A stretch of DNA of 64,000 nucleotides from Clostridiales bacterium UBA1701 (lineage in GTDB: Bacteria; Bacillota; Clostridia; Oscillospirales; Oscillospiraceae), in the NCBI GenBank assembly GCA_002320035.1, contig DCJL01000017.1, positions 53,753 to 117,752 on the forward strand, written 5' to 3'. The notes under the pieces were generated by a model, which was given only the letters and a program-made list of their open reading frames with translations, had not been told where the DNA came from and searched no databases. Positions 19,649-29,592 of this stretch are shown piece by piece. Made by a program: the position numbers and the translations under genes. Within the stretch, counting starts at the first letter, position 1. Each line of letters starts with the position of its first letter.

Positions 19649-21839
19649 AATCCTCCTCTTCGTTATTCCAATTTAATTCTTGTATTCCATATGCATCCTT
19701 AATCTCATCAATGAGACTTGCAGATTCAACCATATTTACAGCAATTCGAGAAAACTCCTCAGCTCTCCTCAATTCATTTTTTACAAGTGTTGAATTCCGT
19801 TTGACCTGCGTCTCTGTCAGCGAGGTTACCGACTCGGTATCGTATGGCAAGGTGATGAAATCATAAATTTCCGCATATTCCTTACCCTCTGCAAGTCTCA
19901 GCACACGCCCGCGTCTTTGGATATACTCCTTAGGGTTGGTCGTACTTGCTAAAATGAACGCCGTTTTTATCTTCGGTATGTTGACACCTTCATCAAGACA
20001 TTTAATGGCGATAAGAACCTTCAATGTATCACCGGCAGAGAATTCCCGTTTGAGAACCTCACGCTCTTCAACACTTTCCTTTGATGTAAACTGTGACACT
20101 TCCATACCGAGCTTGTTGCCAAGCAGGTCTGTTACTGCATCAATCTGTCTGATATCCTCACTGTCAATATCAGTACGGTCTTGATTTTGCTCAAGTCCTT
20201 TAGTCGCACCGCAATAAACAAGAATGTGTTTATCGTGAATATATGGCTGAATAACCTCTTCGAGCATTGTCAACTTATTCTTGGCACCGGCAACAATTCG
20301 AGAACGCTTAAGTGCAAGTTTTTCTCCCCGGCTGCTTAACTTTATCTTACCGTTTTTACCTTTCATAATACACTTTCCGATTTCATAACTGAGATTATCG
20401 TATGCCTCAAGTTCTTCCTCGGTAAGTGTAACAACGATGGGATAGTATTTATACTTAGTTAGTTTCTTCTCTTCAATTGCTCGGTCAAGAGTATATTCAA
20501 TACACTTTTCGCCAAAGAAATCGTAAAGTTTAGCTGTTCCTTCCTCGTCATTATGCCGGTCGAGGGTTGCTGACAATGCCAAACGATATTTGTAATTATC
20601 ATAGAGCAGACAACTTAAGTACGGCGCACCGAAATTGTGTGCTTCGTCTACCATTAAGAGTGTGTCTGATTTTATCTTTGCTAACTGGCTTTGAACATAA
20701 TCGGAACTGAAGGTTGCATTAGTACAGATAAAGCAGAAGAATTCTTTTCCTCTTACCTTTAACTTTTGGTCTCGGATCGCATCCTTCAAGCGCTTTGGCC
20801 AATCCTTTTGCGAGGAATCACTATATCCGATTATCGGGTCAATGTTAAACTTTAAAATATCTTCTACCCACTGCTCAACAAGGTGCTGATAAGGACAGAC
20901 GATAATTGCAGCCAACTTATGTTCTATATTCTTGCTCAGGGTTGTCAGGGCACCAAGTCCCGTGTATGTCTTACCGGTACCGGTAGCCATATCAAAGATT
21001 CCTCTGTAATTGCGTTTCTGCCATTCAGTAATTGCTTCATCCTGATAGTCGTGAAGCTTAAACCACTCAGGAAACTTTGGACCATATTCAGTATAAACAC
21101 CTAAATCTGTATGTAAAACTGTATCGATGTCAGGTGCGTATTCCTTTTTATCAATCTCAAAGTCCGGTACAGAGCGTTTATACTTTTCAATGATTTCTTG
21201 CTTCAATTCGGGAAAATCGATTATCTTGATATTCGGCTCGGTATCATTCCAAATAGACGCAAAGGCATTTTCTTTTGCAACTACACGGTCATCTTCGCCC
21301 TTCCAAGAGCAAAATACGTCAATAGTCTCATAATTCAATGTCATCGCAGTGGCAGACTCATTCATGGATCCTGCAAAAGCTACCCTATTACCTTCTGCAT
21401 CGGTGATAATGCCCATCTTTTCGTGGTACATTCCCATACGGTCAGAGTCCTCAGTGAAGGCAATCTTAATATCCAAAACACCGTCTGAAATAAGATTCGC
21501 CAACAGGTTGAGCCGCGCCTTTTCAAAAGGCGTCTTTCCTTCTGTCATTTCTCTGCGGATTGCCTCTTTTACAACCTGGTCTCTCATGGCATAACCACTT
21601 TTAATTGCTTCGACATCCTCATCAGAAAGATAAGGAGAAGCTACCAACTGGATTTTACCGCCATTCTTTGCAAGTTCAGAGATACCTTTCGATATCTCTA
21701 CCAAAGAAGAAGACGAGAAAAAGCCAACTGCTCTTTGATATTTTACGGCTTGGCTAAGTAATGGAATATAAAAGTCCTTTGCGACACTGTCAAGCAGAGA
21801 ACGATATTCTTTTTTTATATCGAGTTCTTGAAAACTCAC
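19632..21839 (-). CDS. DEAH-box helicase with N-terminal phospholipase D-type nuclease domain
   Basis: 735 residues in two parts. Residues 1-200 form a PLD-like domain with one HKD-type motif, MYHEKMGI (His139, Lys141) followed by AGSMNES (Asn160, Glu161). Residues 250-690 form a superfamily 2 helicase: ATGTGKT (285-291), DEAH (398-401), SATLDRH and QRRGRVLR. The layout fits a nuclease-helicase that could cut or unwind unmodified DNA, and it is the best candidate effector of the locus (SspH-like by position). The C terminus is rich in Asp/Glu. It follows a 77-residue gene by 61 bases. Confidence 0.87.
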   Translation of the reverse strand: MSFQELDIKKEYRSLLDSVAKDFYIPLLSQAVKYQRAVGFFSSSSLVEISKGISELAKNGGKIQLVASPYLSDEDVEAIKSGYAMRDQVVKEAIRREMTEGKTPFEKARLNLLANLISDGVLDIKIAFTEDSDRMGMYHEKMGIITDAEGNRVAFAGSMNESATAMTLNYETIDVFCSWKGEDDRVVAKENAFASIWNDTEPNIKIIDFPELKQEIIEKYKRSVPDFEIDKKEYAPDIDTVLHTDLGVYTEYGPKFPEWFKLHDYQDEAITEWQKRNYRGIFDMATGTGKTYTGLGALTTLSKNIEHKLAAIIVCPYQHLVEQWVEDILKFNIDPIIGYSDSSQKDWPKRLKDAIRDQKLKVRGKEFFCFICTNATFSSDYVQSQLAKIKSDTLLMVDEAHNFGAPYLSCLLYDNYKYRLALSATLDRHNDEEGTAKLYDFFGEKCIEYTLDRAIEEKKLTKYKYYPIVVTLTEEELEAYDNLSYEIGKCIMKGKNGKIKLSSRGEKLALKRSRIVAGAKNKLTMLEEVIQPYIHDKHILVYCGATKGLEQNQDRTDIDSEDIRQIDAVTDLLGNKLGMEVSQFTSKESVEEREVLKREFSAGDTLKVLIAIKCLDEGVNIPKIKTAFILASTTNPKEYIQRRGRVLRLAEGKEYAEIYDFITLPYDTESVTSLTETQVKRNSTLVKNELRRAEEFSRIAVNMVESASLIDEIKDAYGIQELNWNNEEEDYGYGF

Positions 21840-21900
21840 AGTATCACACCACCTTATACTTGTATTCAGCTAATGTTGGAAATCTTCTTACGTTTGAAAA

Positions 21901-22134
21901 TTAATAATACTTGCGAAGAGCATTTGAATTGTTACCGTTATGATCGTTAGTTTCCTGCTTTACTCTCATAAGAGTATGAAACATTTTTTCGTCATAGGAA
22001 ACAACGTCATCAAGGTCTACTTCAAGTTTTCTTTCAATTAGTCTTGCCTTACTGAGTCTTGAATCGACGGCCTCCATTTTGCTCTTAATTGATTCATCAG
22101 ACAGCAAGTATTCTTCAAAATCTCTTTCTCTCAT
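21901..22134 (-). CDS. small hypothetical protein in the Ssp-like operon
   Basis: 77 residues without a recognised domain, highly charged and probably helical (SKARLIERKLEVDLDDVV). It starts eight bases after the cysteine desulfurase stop, in the same direction. It separates the modification genes from the helicase/ATPase genes and might link the two halves. The function is unknown. Confidence 0.6.
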   Translation of the reverse strand: MRERDFEEYLLSDESIKSKMEAVDSRLSKARLIERKLEVDLDDVVSYDEKMFHTLMRVKQETNDHNGNNSNALRKYY

Positions 22135-22142
22135 ATACTCAC

Positions 22143-23297
22143 CTATGAATTCAATTCAATATAATCGAGCGCAGCTTCTAAAACATCAAAGTCTTCATCA
22201 GTGTTAAAGTAGCTTACGCTGAATCTAACAGTTCCTGCAGGAAAAGTACCAATGAATTTATGTGCAGTCGGTGCACAGTGAAGTCCGGTTCTGACAGCAA
22301 CATTCTGTTCGCTGAGAATCTGCCCTATATTATCGCTACCATATCCATCAAACAAACACGAAACGACACCTATCGACTCTGCATCGATAGTATCAATAAT
22401 CCTGATATTCTCATACCTTGAAAGAAGTTCAACAAGACGCTTAAAGTTTTCCTGCTCTTTCTCATAGATATTTTGAATACCTGTTTCTTTAATCCATTTA
22501 AGAGAGGCATTTAATCCTGCAATGGCAGCAATATCAGGACTTGCAACCTCATATCGCTCCGGAACACTTTCCGGTAACGCTTGATTAGCAGATTCCACAC
22601 CGGTACCGCCAAACAAAAGCGGTTGAGGTTTTATTGCAAAACTGCTGACAACACCTGCAACGCCAAGCGGCGAGTACAATGTCTTATGCCCTGCAAACAC
22701 GGCAAAGTCTATATCCTCACCACTTAGGTCGGTATCAACAAGGCCCGCTGTTTGGCACATATCAACGATATTAATAGACCCAAACTCTTTTGATAGGTGA
22801 CAAAGCTCCTTAATCGGAGATACCACACCGCAGACATTACTCGCATGGCTTACTACCATCCAATTAGGCTTTTTCTCAGCAAACTGATTACGAATCCTTG
22901 CAATATCATAGGTCATTGTCACCTTGTCAAAACAGAGCGTTTCAACCTGAATATCATACATCGACTGCAAATGATAAAGAACACGGGTAACTGCATTATG
23001 CTCAAAAGGAGAAATGTAAACCGTGTAGTTATCGTTAATAAGCAATCCTCTTAGAATAAGGTTTATTGCCTCTGTTGCAGTATGAGTATAAACAACCTTC
23101 TTTGCAGGACAATGAAACAGTTCTAAAAGCAGTTCTCTTGTTTCCTGAACGAGAGCCGATGCTCTGGAAGCGAGCTTATGCTGACCCCTGCCAACATTCA
23201 CGCCGCACTCACGGTAGAATTGATCTGTAAAATTATATACGCATTCCGGTTTCGGAAATGTTGTTGCAGCATTATCAAAGTATGCCACCTTTTCCAT
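22143..23297 (-). CDS. cysteine desulfurase (SspA/DndA-type sulfur donor)
   Basis: A PLP enzyme that takes sulfur from L-cysteine and passes it as persulfide to the sulfurtransferase. The 384 residues begin MEKVAYFDNAATTFPKPECV, contain the PLP lysine in FAGHKTLYSPLG and a catalytic cysteine in RTGLHCAPTAHK, and are closest in style to the SufS group. The ATG at 23297 is chosen because AAAGGAGTG lies nine bases before it; an upstream TTG is also in frame. It overlaps nothing and follows the large ATPase gene by 14 bases. It probably supplies sulfur for DNA backbone modification. Confidence 0.9.
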   Translation of the reverse strand: MEKVAYFDNAATTFPKPECVYNFTDQFYRECGVNVGRGQHKLASRASALVQETRELLLELFHCPAKKVVYTHTATEAINLILRGLLINDNYTVYISPFEHNAVTRVLYHLQSMYDIQVETLCFDKVTMTYDIARIRNQFAEKKPNWMVVSHASNVCGVVSPIKELCHLSKEFGSINIVDMCQTAGLVDTDLSGEDIDFAVFAGHKTLYSPLGVAGVVSSFAIKPQPLLFGGTGVESANQALPESVPERYEVASPDIAAIAGLNASLKWIKETGIQNIYEKEQENFKRLVELLSRYENIRIIDTIDAESIGVVSCLFDGYGSDNIGQILSEQNVAVRTGLHCAPTAHKFIGTFPAGTVRFSVSYFNTDEDFDVLEAALDYIELNS

Positions 23298-23311
23298 GCA
23301 TCTCACTCCTT

Positions 23312-26300
23312 TCAACAAAGCTTTTCAAGAATTTCAATAAGGATCTGTCTCTTCTCCTGTTCAGTAATGGACTGACCCATTTCGTCAATAGAATTGGTAA
23401 TTTCATTATAGAGTAGTTTGGCTCTGTTGCTGTATTCGCTTCTGTTAAAGGTCTTGACTACCTCTCTGCCCTCACTATCAGTTGTGATCAACTTATAGGA
23501 ATCAGCAGCGGAAGTTTCGTCAATAATCTGCGAGTCGTACTCCTCAATAGTTTCTTTAAAAACAGTAAGGTCTTTGATGAAGATTGCAATAGTTCCTTCG
23601 TTCCAGTCCTCTACTCTAAGAGCAGTTACTGCCTTAGCAAGGCGCTGTGTGAAGGTTGTTTCGTCATTGGTAATCGTCTTCATCAAATCAAGAATCTGAT
23701 TCTCACTGTTCGCAAATAGATGCTGTATAGTTGTCTCCTTCAAAGAAGAATACCAATCCTGAATGATTGAAGTAAGCGAACCTCTTACATCCTGGCCTTT
23801 GGGAGTAAAAAGGATCTTAAGATCAGAAACAAGTGCTTTAAGCAGCGATACAATAGCAACGTCATACTCTTTTTTTGTCTGAGCGATATTATCAACTACA
23901 TCAGCACTAAACTCTTTAAATCCAAAGAGCGCAAACACCTTTTCAAACAAGTATTCTCTCGGGTTAATATCAAGCTGCTTCAAACTGTTTACAAATTTAC
24001 GGTGGCTAGCGGAAATAGTCTTAAACTCTTCCTTACCTTTATAAGTCTTTGTCATTTCCTTGGCGAACTTTGGCAAAGACATATACCAGCGATTCATAGC
24101 AGAAACGATATAAGCAAAGCTATTATATACTTTTTCCTGCTCGTGAATAAACTCTTCAAACAATTGTTCGAGTTGAGCCAGATATGCAGTTTTTTCCTCG
24201 TTCCAGTCCTCAAGAACAACTGAATAATTGCTTGGGTTGTCATTGATTCCGTTAAGCAAATCTGCAGTTATTTTCTGTTCCGAATTACCCTTTTTAATAA
24301 CCAGGTTGCTACGGTTCAGATGGATAATAGCTGCAATATAAATCGGAATAACACCGGTCTTAAGACCGATACCATATTCAGGTTTTGTCAGACGATCATA
24401 CAATGTTGCGAAGTTCTGCTCACCATTAATACCTGCATTAGCAAAGAAGGTCTGAATAGTGCAGAGCATATACTTCATATTCTCGTCTTCAGGTGCAACT
24501 ACAATTTCAGGTGCTTCTGCGACATTCTTTACAACACCTGTCTGCACAAGGGTGCTTCTCATAATCGAAACATCCTGACCCGTACCGGAAAGTCCAAGAT
24601 TCGGTTCAAGCTCAGTGCTCAGCAGTCCATTAAGGAGCTTTGCTCTGCTGTTGATAGCCACTGTTGGCAAAATATTTTTGTTGATAGACTCATTATTAAT
24701 AATCGGAGCATGTGGGTAGACTTTCTCACAAATCTCAGAGAGAAGAGCTGACATCTGAGCCTTACGGAAGACAGCAACCTTCTTGCCAGCATAGTAATAG
24801 TCAGCACCACCGGTCTCGGGTCGAGCATAAGAAAAAATGAACGAGCCGATAACTTCTTCGAGATCCTCAATATAAATCTCATATTCATCTTTCAAAAGTT
24901 CATCGTCTACAACGAGGTTTTTAAGTTCACAAACTGCACTGTATTCAAAAGCGACCTTCTCAATATAGATAAACTTCTTAGGCAAGCAGAATACAACTCT
25001 TTCCCCGTATGTATCGGATGTAATCTTCTTTGAAATCTTCGCAATATCTTCCTTATTTTCAGGAATTACTGCATATATCACACCGTCAGCCATTGTATCC
25101 GAGATTTTTAAATTCCAATCTTCTGTGGACCAAAATTCCTTACTGTCAATGAAAAGAAAATCAAAATAACGGGTAATCTCGTGCTCGTCGTTGTATCTGG
25201 TAGGATACATATAACTGTCGAAAGAAGAGTTATTGAGAACATCCTTTACTCTTAAAGTTGCCTTATTACTCTCTATCCTTTTTTCGATTTCACCGGGAAT
25301 ATCAACACCGCTGCTCTCTTTGAGCTTCAAGTAGTTATTGCTTCTCTTGAGATAAACAATGCAATCCTTGTTTATAAGTTCTTCAAGTGCATTGCTGATT
25401 TCCTTTGTATCTGTAACACTCTCACGAAAGGCATCAACGATGATGTCGTATACAGGAGGCAGTTTCTCATACTGCTCAACCATGTAAATTAAGGAAATAG
25501 TTTTGATAATCCTCGCGTGAATAGAACCACCGTCAAGCTTCTGTAGAATATTAGAAGTGAGTTTATAAATTTTATGAATCTCACTGGTATAAACCTCTTT
25601 TCGGAAAAGGGGTTCAAAATAATCGTACAGATAATCAGGTGTCAATAACGGGAACTCACCGTCTGCACTCTCAAGGAAAGAAGACAGAGTATGCTTTTCC
25701 TGAGAGGACAAAAAAGTAAACAAGGTTCTTTCGTTTTGAGCAACTTTTTCAGAAAGACGCGGCAGAATAAAGGTCGATACCGGATGCAAAGGATAGCAAC
25801 CGTAAATAGCAGAGTTCACGCCTTCCGTATCCTTGCCGTCGATCAAACCGTTTGCAACATAGCGTTCCTTGAGATCCTCAAGCTGTGGCTTGTATTTAGA
25901 TACAAAATCCTTCCAGAAATCAGGATCCTTCTTGATAACAGCAGAAATAATTTCATACATCTGCGCAAAGTTGTTGTGAAGTGTTGTATGCTTAAAGCGA
26001 CCGGACACACCTCTCCAACCGTCTACTTTCTCTTTAGGCAGATTGTTGTCGATATAGTTTGAGATATCCTTATGGCAAATGAGCATAAGGTGCATCTGCT
26101 TTTTACCACTACGTACACATTTCTCTGCAAAATCCTGCAACAGCTTAATATCGCTGATTGTGGCGTTACCTATGCTCGATTCAAGATATTTACTAAACTC
26201 ATCATAAACAATGTAAACTCCGTCATACCCGACCTCACATAGCTTGTCTACAACCTTTTCGTAGAGCTCCACAACATCGAAACCAAGGAAAGGATTGAAA

Positions 26301-26932
26301 CTACTGCCGGAAGTCAGGCTCGGATATAATTCGACGAATTTTTCATACGCCTCAACATTGTATTCCTTTAAGGAAAGAATGAACTGTTCAATAGGTTCAT
26401 TTAAGGCTTCTAAAAACTTATTATAGGTTTCAGGGTAATCTTTCTTCCAACTCTCAATCGCATTGACAGACGCCTTAAAATGAGTTTCAGGCATAATGTC
26501 GCTGAGGTTTTCGTCATTAAGTGCCTGTTGCAAAGCAAAAAGGAATGACTGAGTAAGACTTGCGCTACTGCCTCCGACAACAATGGGAAGCAGCTTTCTT
26601 CCACTGTCAATAAACTCATTCGTATAGTCATAGAGTTTCGGATTGCTTGTCTTCATCTTTTCGAGCAAATTAGCAAAAAGCGCCTTATCTTTCTTATAGA
26701 GAAGAGAAAGCAAAACAAGAATAATATGAGATTTTCCACGTCCGTAGGCACCAATAAGGATTCTTGCTCTTTCAGTAGAATTCGGCGCCGTACTCAGCAT
26801 AACATCCTCAATGATGTCTAACGAGGACATGGTAGGAATAAATCCGGAAATCTTACCCGTGTTATTCAGATCATACGCGATATTTACAGAAGTCTGAAAA
26901 CCTTTTGCTACATCTATTTTATTGTTAAACAC
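23312..26932 (-). CDS. large AAA+ ATPase, SspC-like
   Basis: 1206 residues. Walker A is GAYGRGKSHI (61-68) and Walker B is VYIVYDEF (about 239-246), followed by a long helical body without another known domain. Size, motif spacing and its place between the DUF4007 and desulfurase genes fit the ATPase component (SspC) of single-strand phosphorothioation systems. It has some likeness to BrxC-type ATPases, but no BREX partner genes are present. The start is a GTG at 26932 with AGGAGG eight bases upstream. Confidence 0.83.
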   Translation of the reverse strand: MFNNKIDVAKGFQTSVNIAYDLNNTGKISGFIPTMSSLDIIEDVMLSTAPNSTERARILIGAYGRGKSHIILVLLSLLYKKDKALFANLLEKMKTSNPKLYDYTNEFIDSGRKLLPIVVGGSSASLTQSFLFALQQALNDENLSDIMPETHFKASVNAIESWKKDYPETYNKFLEALNEPIEQFILSLKEYNVEAYEKFVELYPSLTSGSSFNPFLGFDVVELYEKVVDKLCEVGYDGVYIVYDEFSKYLESSIGNATISDIKLLQDFAEKCVRSGKKQMHLMLICHKDISNYIDNNLPKEKVDGWRGVSGRFKHTTLHNNFAQMYEIISAVIKKDPDFWKDFVSKYKPQLEDLKERYVANGLIDGKDTEGVNSAIYGCYPLHPVSTFILPRLSEKVAQNERTLFTFLSSQEKHTLSSFLESADGEFPLLTPDYLYDYFEPLFRKEVYTSEIHKIYKLTSNILQKLDGGSIHARIIKTISLIYMVEQYEKLPPVYDIIVDAFRESVTDTKEISNALEELINKDCIVYLKRSNNYLKLKESSGVDIPGEIEKRIESNKATLRVKDVLNNSSFDSYMYPTRYNDEHEITRYFDFLFIDSKEFWSTEDWNLKISDTMADGVIYAVIPENKEDIAKISKKITSDTYGERVVFCLPKKFIYIEKVAFEYSAVCELKNLVVDDELLKDEYEIYIEDLEEVIGSFIFSYARPETGGADYYYAGKKVAVFRKAQMSALLSEICEKVYPHAPIINNESINKNILPTVAINSRAKLLNGLLSTELEPNLGLSGTGQDVSIMRSTLVQTGVVKNVAEAPEIVVAPEDENMKYMLCTIQTFFANAGINGEQNFATLYDRLTKPEYGIGLKTGVIPIYIAAIIHLNRSNLVIKKGNSEQKITADLLNGINDNPSNYSVVLEDWNEEKTAYLAQLEQLFEEFIHEQEKVYNSFAYIVSAMNRWYMSLPKFAKEMTKTYKGKEEFKTISASHRKFVNSLKQLDINPREYLFEKVFALFGFKEFSADVVDNIAQTKKEYDVAIVSLLKALVSDLKILFTPKGQDVRGSLTSIIQDWYSSLKETTIQHLFANSENQILDLMKTITNDETTFTQRLAKAVTALRVEDWNEGTIAIFIKDLTVFKETIEEYDSQIIDETSAADSYKLITTDSEGREVVKTFNRSEYSNRAKLLYNEITNSIDEMGQSITEQEKRQILIEILEKLC

Positions 26933-26950
26933 GGCAACAGCCTCCTGTCT

Positions 26951-27829
26951 TTATTTATTGATTGCCTTATAATACTCTTCCACACACTCAAGGAAGGTCA
27001 TCGGCTTAGCAATGCGGATAACATCAAGTCCTGCTGTACGAACAACCTTGATGTATCCCATCAATTCGATTTTGTAGAGTAATGCTGTCAATGTGATTAT
27101 ATCAAGATTAAATATCTTACCGGCATTACATACATCATTCTGAATTGCAGAAATCTTAATTTCCTCTTCGCCGTTCGCCTGATCGAGAATAACAGCAAGC
27201 AGAACTAGAGGATGAAGAGTATCTTTCTTCGGAACAGATTTCTTATAAAGCTTTTCCTTTCGGTTGCTGATATCAATCAATCCGAGTTCACCAAGAGGAC
27301 AATCAATATTGCTCTCCGGCTGAACTTTTTCAGGAGAAGATTTGATACGGGGTACATATGTGTTGATGATGCAGTTATAATCATCTTCCAACGATCTTTC
27401 AGATACCTCTTCACCGTTAATCATAATGTAGTTAGAGAGCTGCTTTACAAAATCCTCCTTGTTAAACTCACTCTGCTTGAACTCATTGTAAAAGAAGTAC
27501 CAGGCAGTTGCTTCGTCTTTATTAGATGCAAGCATGTAATGCAGTAACCAAAGTGTACCCATTTCCTCAATGTAGGGGTCGTTCTTAAAAACGATCTCTC
27601 CAAAGGGTGTAAATGACTGCTCTCTACGTCCTGCATTTGGCTCCGTGGTAAGTTTGACTGCCTGCAGCCAATACCTCAATGCCTTTACCATGTTTGCACC
27701 GATTCCGAGAATATCCATAGGGTTACCTTTTGCTCCCATAAATACTGTCGGCTCTATTTTCACATTTCGCATACCTTTATTTAACCATCCTTTACGGATG
27801 AAAAAGGTATCGTGTGCTCTAAACTTCAT
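26951..27829 (-). CDS. DUF4007 protein, SspB-like nickase candidate
   Basis: 292 residues matching the DUF4007 pattern: RAHDTFFIRKGWLNKGM at the N terminus, LGIGANMVKALRYWL, LTT then FTPFGEIVFKNDPYIEEMGT, and LWLLHYML with WYFFYNEF. In published Ssp systems the B component is a DUF4007-type protein reported to nick DNA before sulfur insertion. It is 12 bases after the sspD-like gene and 18 before the sspC-like gene, giving the D-B-C-A order. Confidence 0.87.
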   Translation of the reverse strand: MKFRAHDTFFIRKGWLNKGMRNVKIEPTVFMGAKGNPMDILGIGANMVKALRYWLQAVKLTTEPNAGRREQSFTPFGEIVFKNDPYIEEMGTLWLLHYMLASNKDEATAWYFFYNEFKQSEFNKEDFVKQLSNYIMINGEEVSERSLEDDYNCIINTYVPRIKSSPEKVQPESNIDCPLGELGLIDISNRKEKLYKKSVPKKDTLHPLVLLAVILDQANGEEEIKISAIQNDVCNAGKIFNLDIITLTALLYKIELMGYIKVVRTAGLDVIRIAKPMTFLECVEEYYKAINK

Positions 27830-27841
27830 ATTCTTGCTCCT

Positions 27842-29560
27842 TTAGTCCTTAGTCTTCAGGTAACGGTCCATTAGGCAACCGCCATCTAAGTACTTTGCAG
27901 TAACACACATCTTGCACCTTTTGCATTTCTTATCGTTGATGTAATAGGTATCACCGATAATAGAGATGGCACCGAATCTACAAAGGGACTCACACTTTAA
28001 GCACTTACGGCAAGCATTAAATTTCTTGATCTGATAACCAATCATTCTCTGCAAGTCATCGTGCTTTGCTACATTCATTGTTTTAACTTTTACCGCATAT
28101 TCAAATCCGTCCTGTGAGAAGGGTTGAATTGAAATAATCGGCACATTAGTCTTAATGTCTACAACGATTGTTTCGTTGATTAACTTGCGACCAAGCTCGG
28201 GGGCTATTCTTCCAAAGGGTGTAAACAAACCAATAAGGCAATCATCTACCGGTCGCTTCAGTTGATATACTTTAGCATTTTCTTCGGTTGTGCAGTTGGT
28301 AAATTTAATCTTTACATCAGATGCTGCTGCCACACCGTTACCACCCTGACGAGCTTTCCACTTGCCAGAGTTAATATACTCTTCGGGGTCGGGCTTTCCG
28401 ATGCGCTTTGCAAAATCAATCAGGAAACTATGCCACTTCTCATACTGCTCAGGCATATATATCTGAGAAAGGAATTCTGCACGAATGTTATTGTTCGGGC
28501 AACACCAACAGCCAACACGATCGTATCCCAAACGATATGCATCATTAAATTCAACTTCTTCACCGAGAAGATAAAGCCAAATATCAATATCTTTCCAGAA
28601 GAAGATAGGTGTTGCAACCGTCTGCTGCTGAATCTTTGTAGACTCAGCATTATCTTCTATTCGGTTGTATTTACTTCTGCTTACGGATTCGCATTTGCGG
28701 ATGCCGTAGTAAGTCAGAATACTCTTATCTCTGTAAAGGCTAGAAATAACGCGAGAAATAGGTCCTGTCTTAAACATAAAACAGCACCAACGAAGCATTC
28801 TTGCCGGAGGTCCAATGTCCTCACAGACCTCGTAGAAATTCTGCTCCTTATTTTTGGCAACCTTGAAGATAGCCTTAGGATTATTCTTCTTAAATCGCTC
28901 AGCATATTCAATCGTGAACGGGAACTCAAGGGTGGTATTACCGAAGATATGTACAAGACTAGGATCCGAAAGTGCTTTTACCACTAGATCAGCGGTTACC
29001 GTGGAATCCTTACCACCGGAGAAGGACAGAACAATGTTTTCACGAGGGTATTTAGCTGCCGACTCCTGAATAAAGATATTTGCTTCATACTTCAGGTAAT
29101 CAAGGCGACCTTGGTTCGCTCTGATAAAGGTTGCTATGTTCTTATTAAAGAAATCGTAGTTATTCTGTTCCTTGTATTTTTCGAGTTGTTCTCTGATATA
29201 CGCGGCTGAATACTTCTTATACCACGCAGCAGTTACAACTATAGGTTTTCCATCTATATAATAGCGATTATTTGACGCCCATACGCTTTTTTTGATATAG
29301 GCAAGTGGCTTGTCCGAGAGAATTTCTAAAAGCAAACGCTCTTCCGGGAATACAGGTCTTAAGTCTGCAACTAGATACGATGTATTACCACCACAAAGAG
29401 GACAAGTATCACGGTCTGCGCCGTTTACTGCTTTGATAAGCGGAACCTTGCATTTATCACACCAGTGCAGTTCATAAGGAATATCTTCCTCGGTCTTTAT
29501 TCCGCAAACACTGCAAATTTCTTCATCGGTTTCACGGTTACAATTCTTGCACCACACCAA
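27842..29560 (-). CDS. phosphorothioation sulfurtransferase, SspD/DndC-like (PAPS-reductase family)
   Basis: 572 residues. The N terminus has two zinc-ribbon pairs (Cys4/Cys7 with Cys16/Cys19, and Cys34/Cys37 with Cys53/Cys56). The centre is an ATP-pyrophosphatase PP-loop, SFSGGKDS (179-186), with the cysteine motifs RWCC (259-260) and GCWCCPNN (351-354). The C terminus has a ferredoxin-like set (Cys517, 520, 523, 527 and 546, 549, 552) for a 4Fe-4S cluster. This is the protein expected to adenylate the DNA backbone and insert sulfur. TTG at 29560, or GTG three bases later, is the start, with GGAGG upstream. It is the first gene of the operon. Confidence 0.9.
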   Translation of the reverse strand: MVWCKNCNRETDEEICSVCGIKTEEDIPYELHWCDKCKVPLIKAVNGADRDTCPLCGGNTSYLVADLRPVFPEERLLLEILSDKPLAYIKKSVWASNNRYYIDGKPIVVTAAWYKKYSAAYIREQLEKYKEQNNYDFFNKNIATFIRANQGRLDYLKYEANIFIQESAAKYPRENIVLSFSGGKDSTVTADLVVKALSDPSLVHIFGNTTLEFPFTIEYAERFKKNNPKAIFKVAKNKEQNFYEVCEDIGPPARMLRWCCFMFKTGPISRVISSLYRDKSILTYYGIRKCESVSRSKYNRIEDNAESTKIQQQTVATPIFFWKDIDIWLYLLGEEVEFNDAYRLGYDRVGCWCCPNNNIRAEFLSQIYMPEQYEKWHSFLIDFAKRIGKPDPEEYINSGKWKARQGGNGVAAASDVKIKFTNCTTEENAKVYQLKRPVDDCLIGLFTPFGRIAPELGRKLINETIVVDIKTNVPIISIQPFSQDGFEYAVKVKTMNVAKHDDLQRMIGYQIKKFNACRKCLKCESLCRFGAISIIGDTYYINDKKCKRCKMCVTAKYLDGGCLMDRYLKTKD

Positions 29561-29592
29561 TAATCACCTCCGTTCTAACAATATCACATTTT

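Noticed and set aside
17490..21839. DISARM system suggested by a helicase and a PLD domain
   Set aside because: DrmA, DrmB and a methyltransferase are missing, and the PLD domain is fused to the helicase.
23312..26932. BREX system suggested by a large BrxC-like ATPase
   Set aside because: No PglX methylase, PglZ, BrxA, BrxB or BrxL gene is present; the neighbours are phosphorothioation genes.
17490..29560. Canonical DndABCDE locus
   Set aside because: A DndD-like and a DndC-like gene are present, but no DndB or DndE; DUF4007 and the 1206-residue ATPase fit Ssp better.
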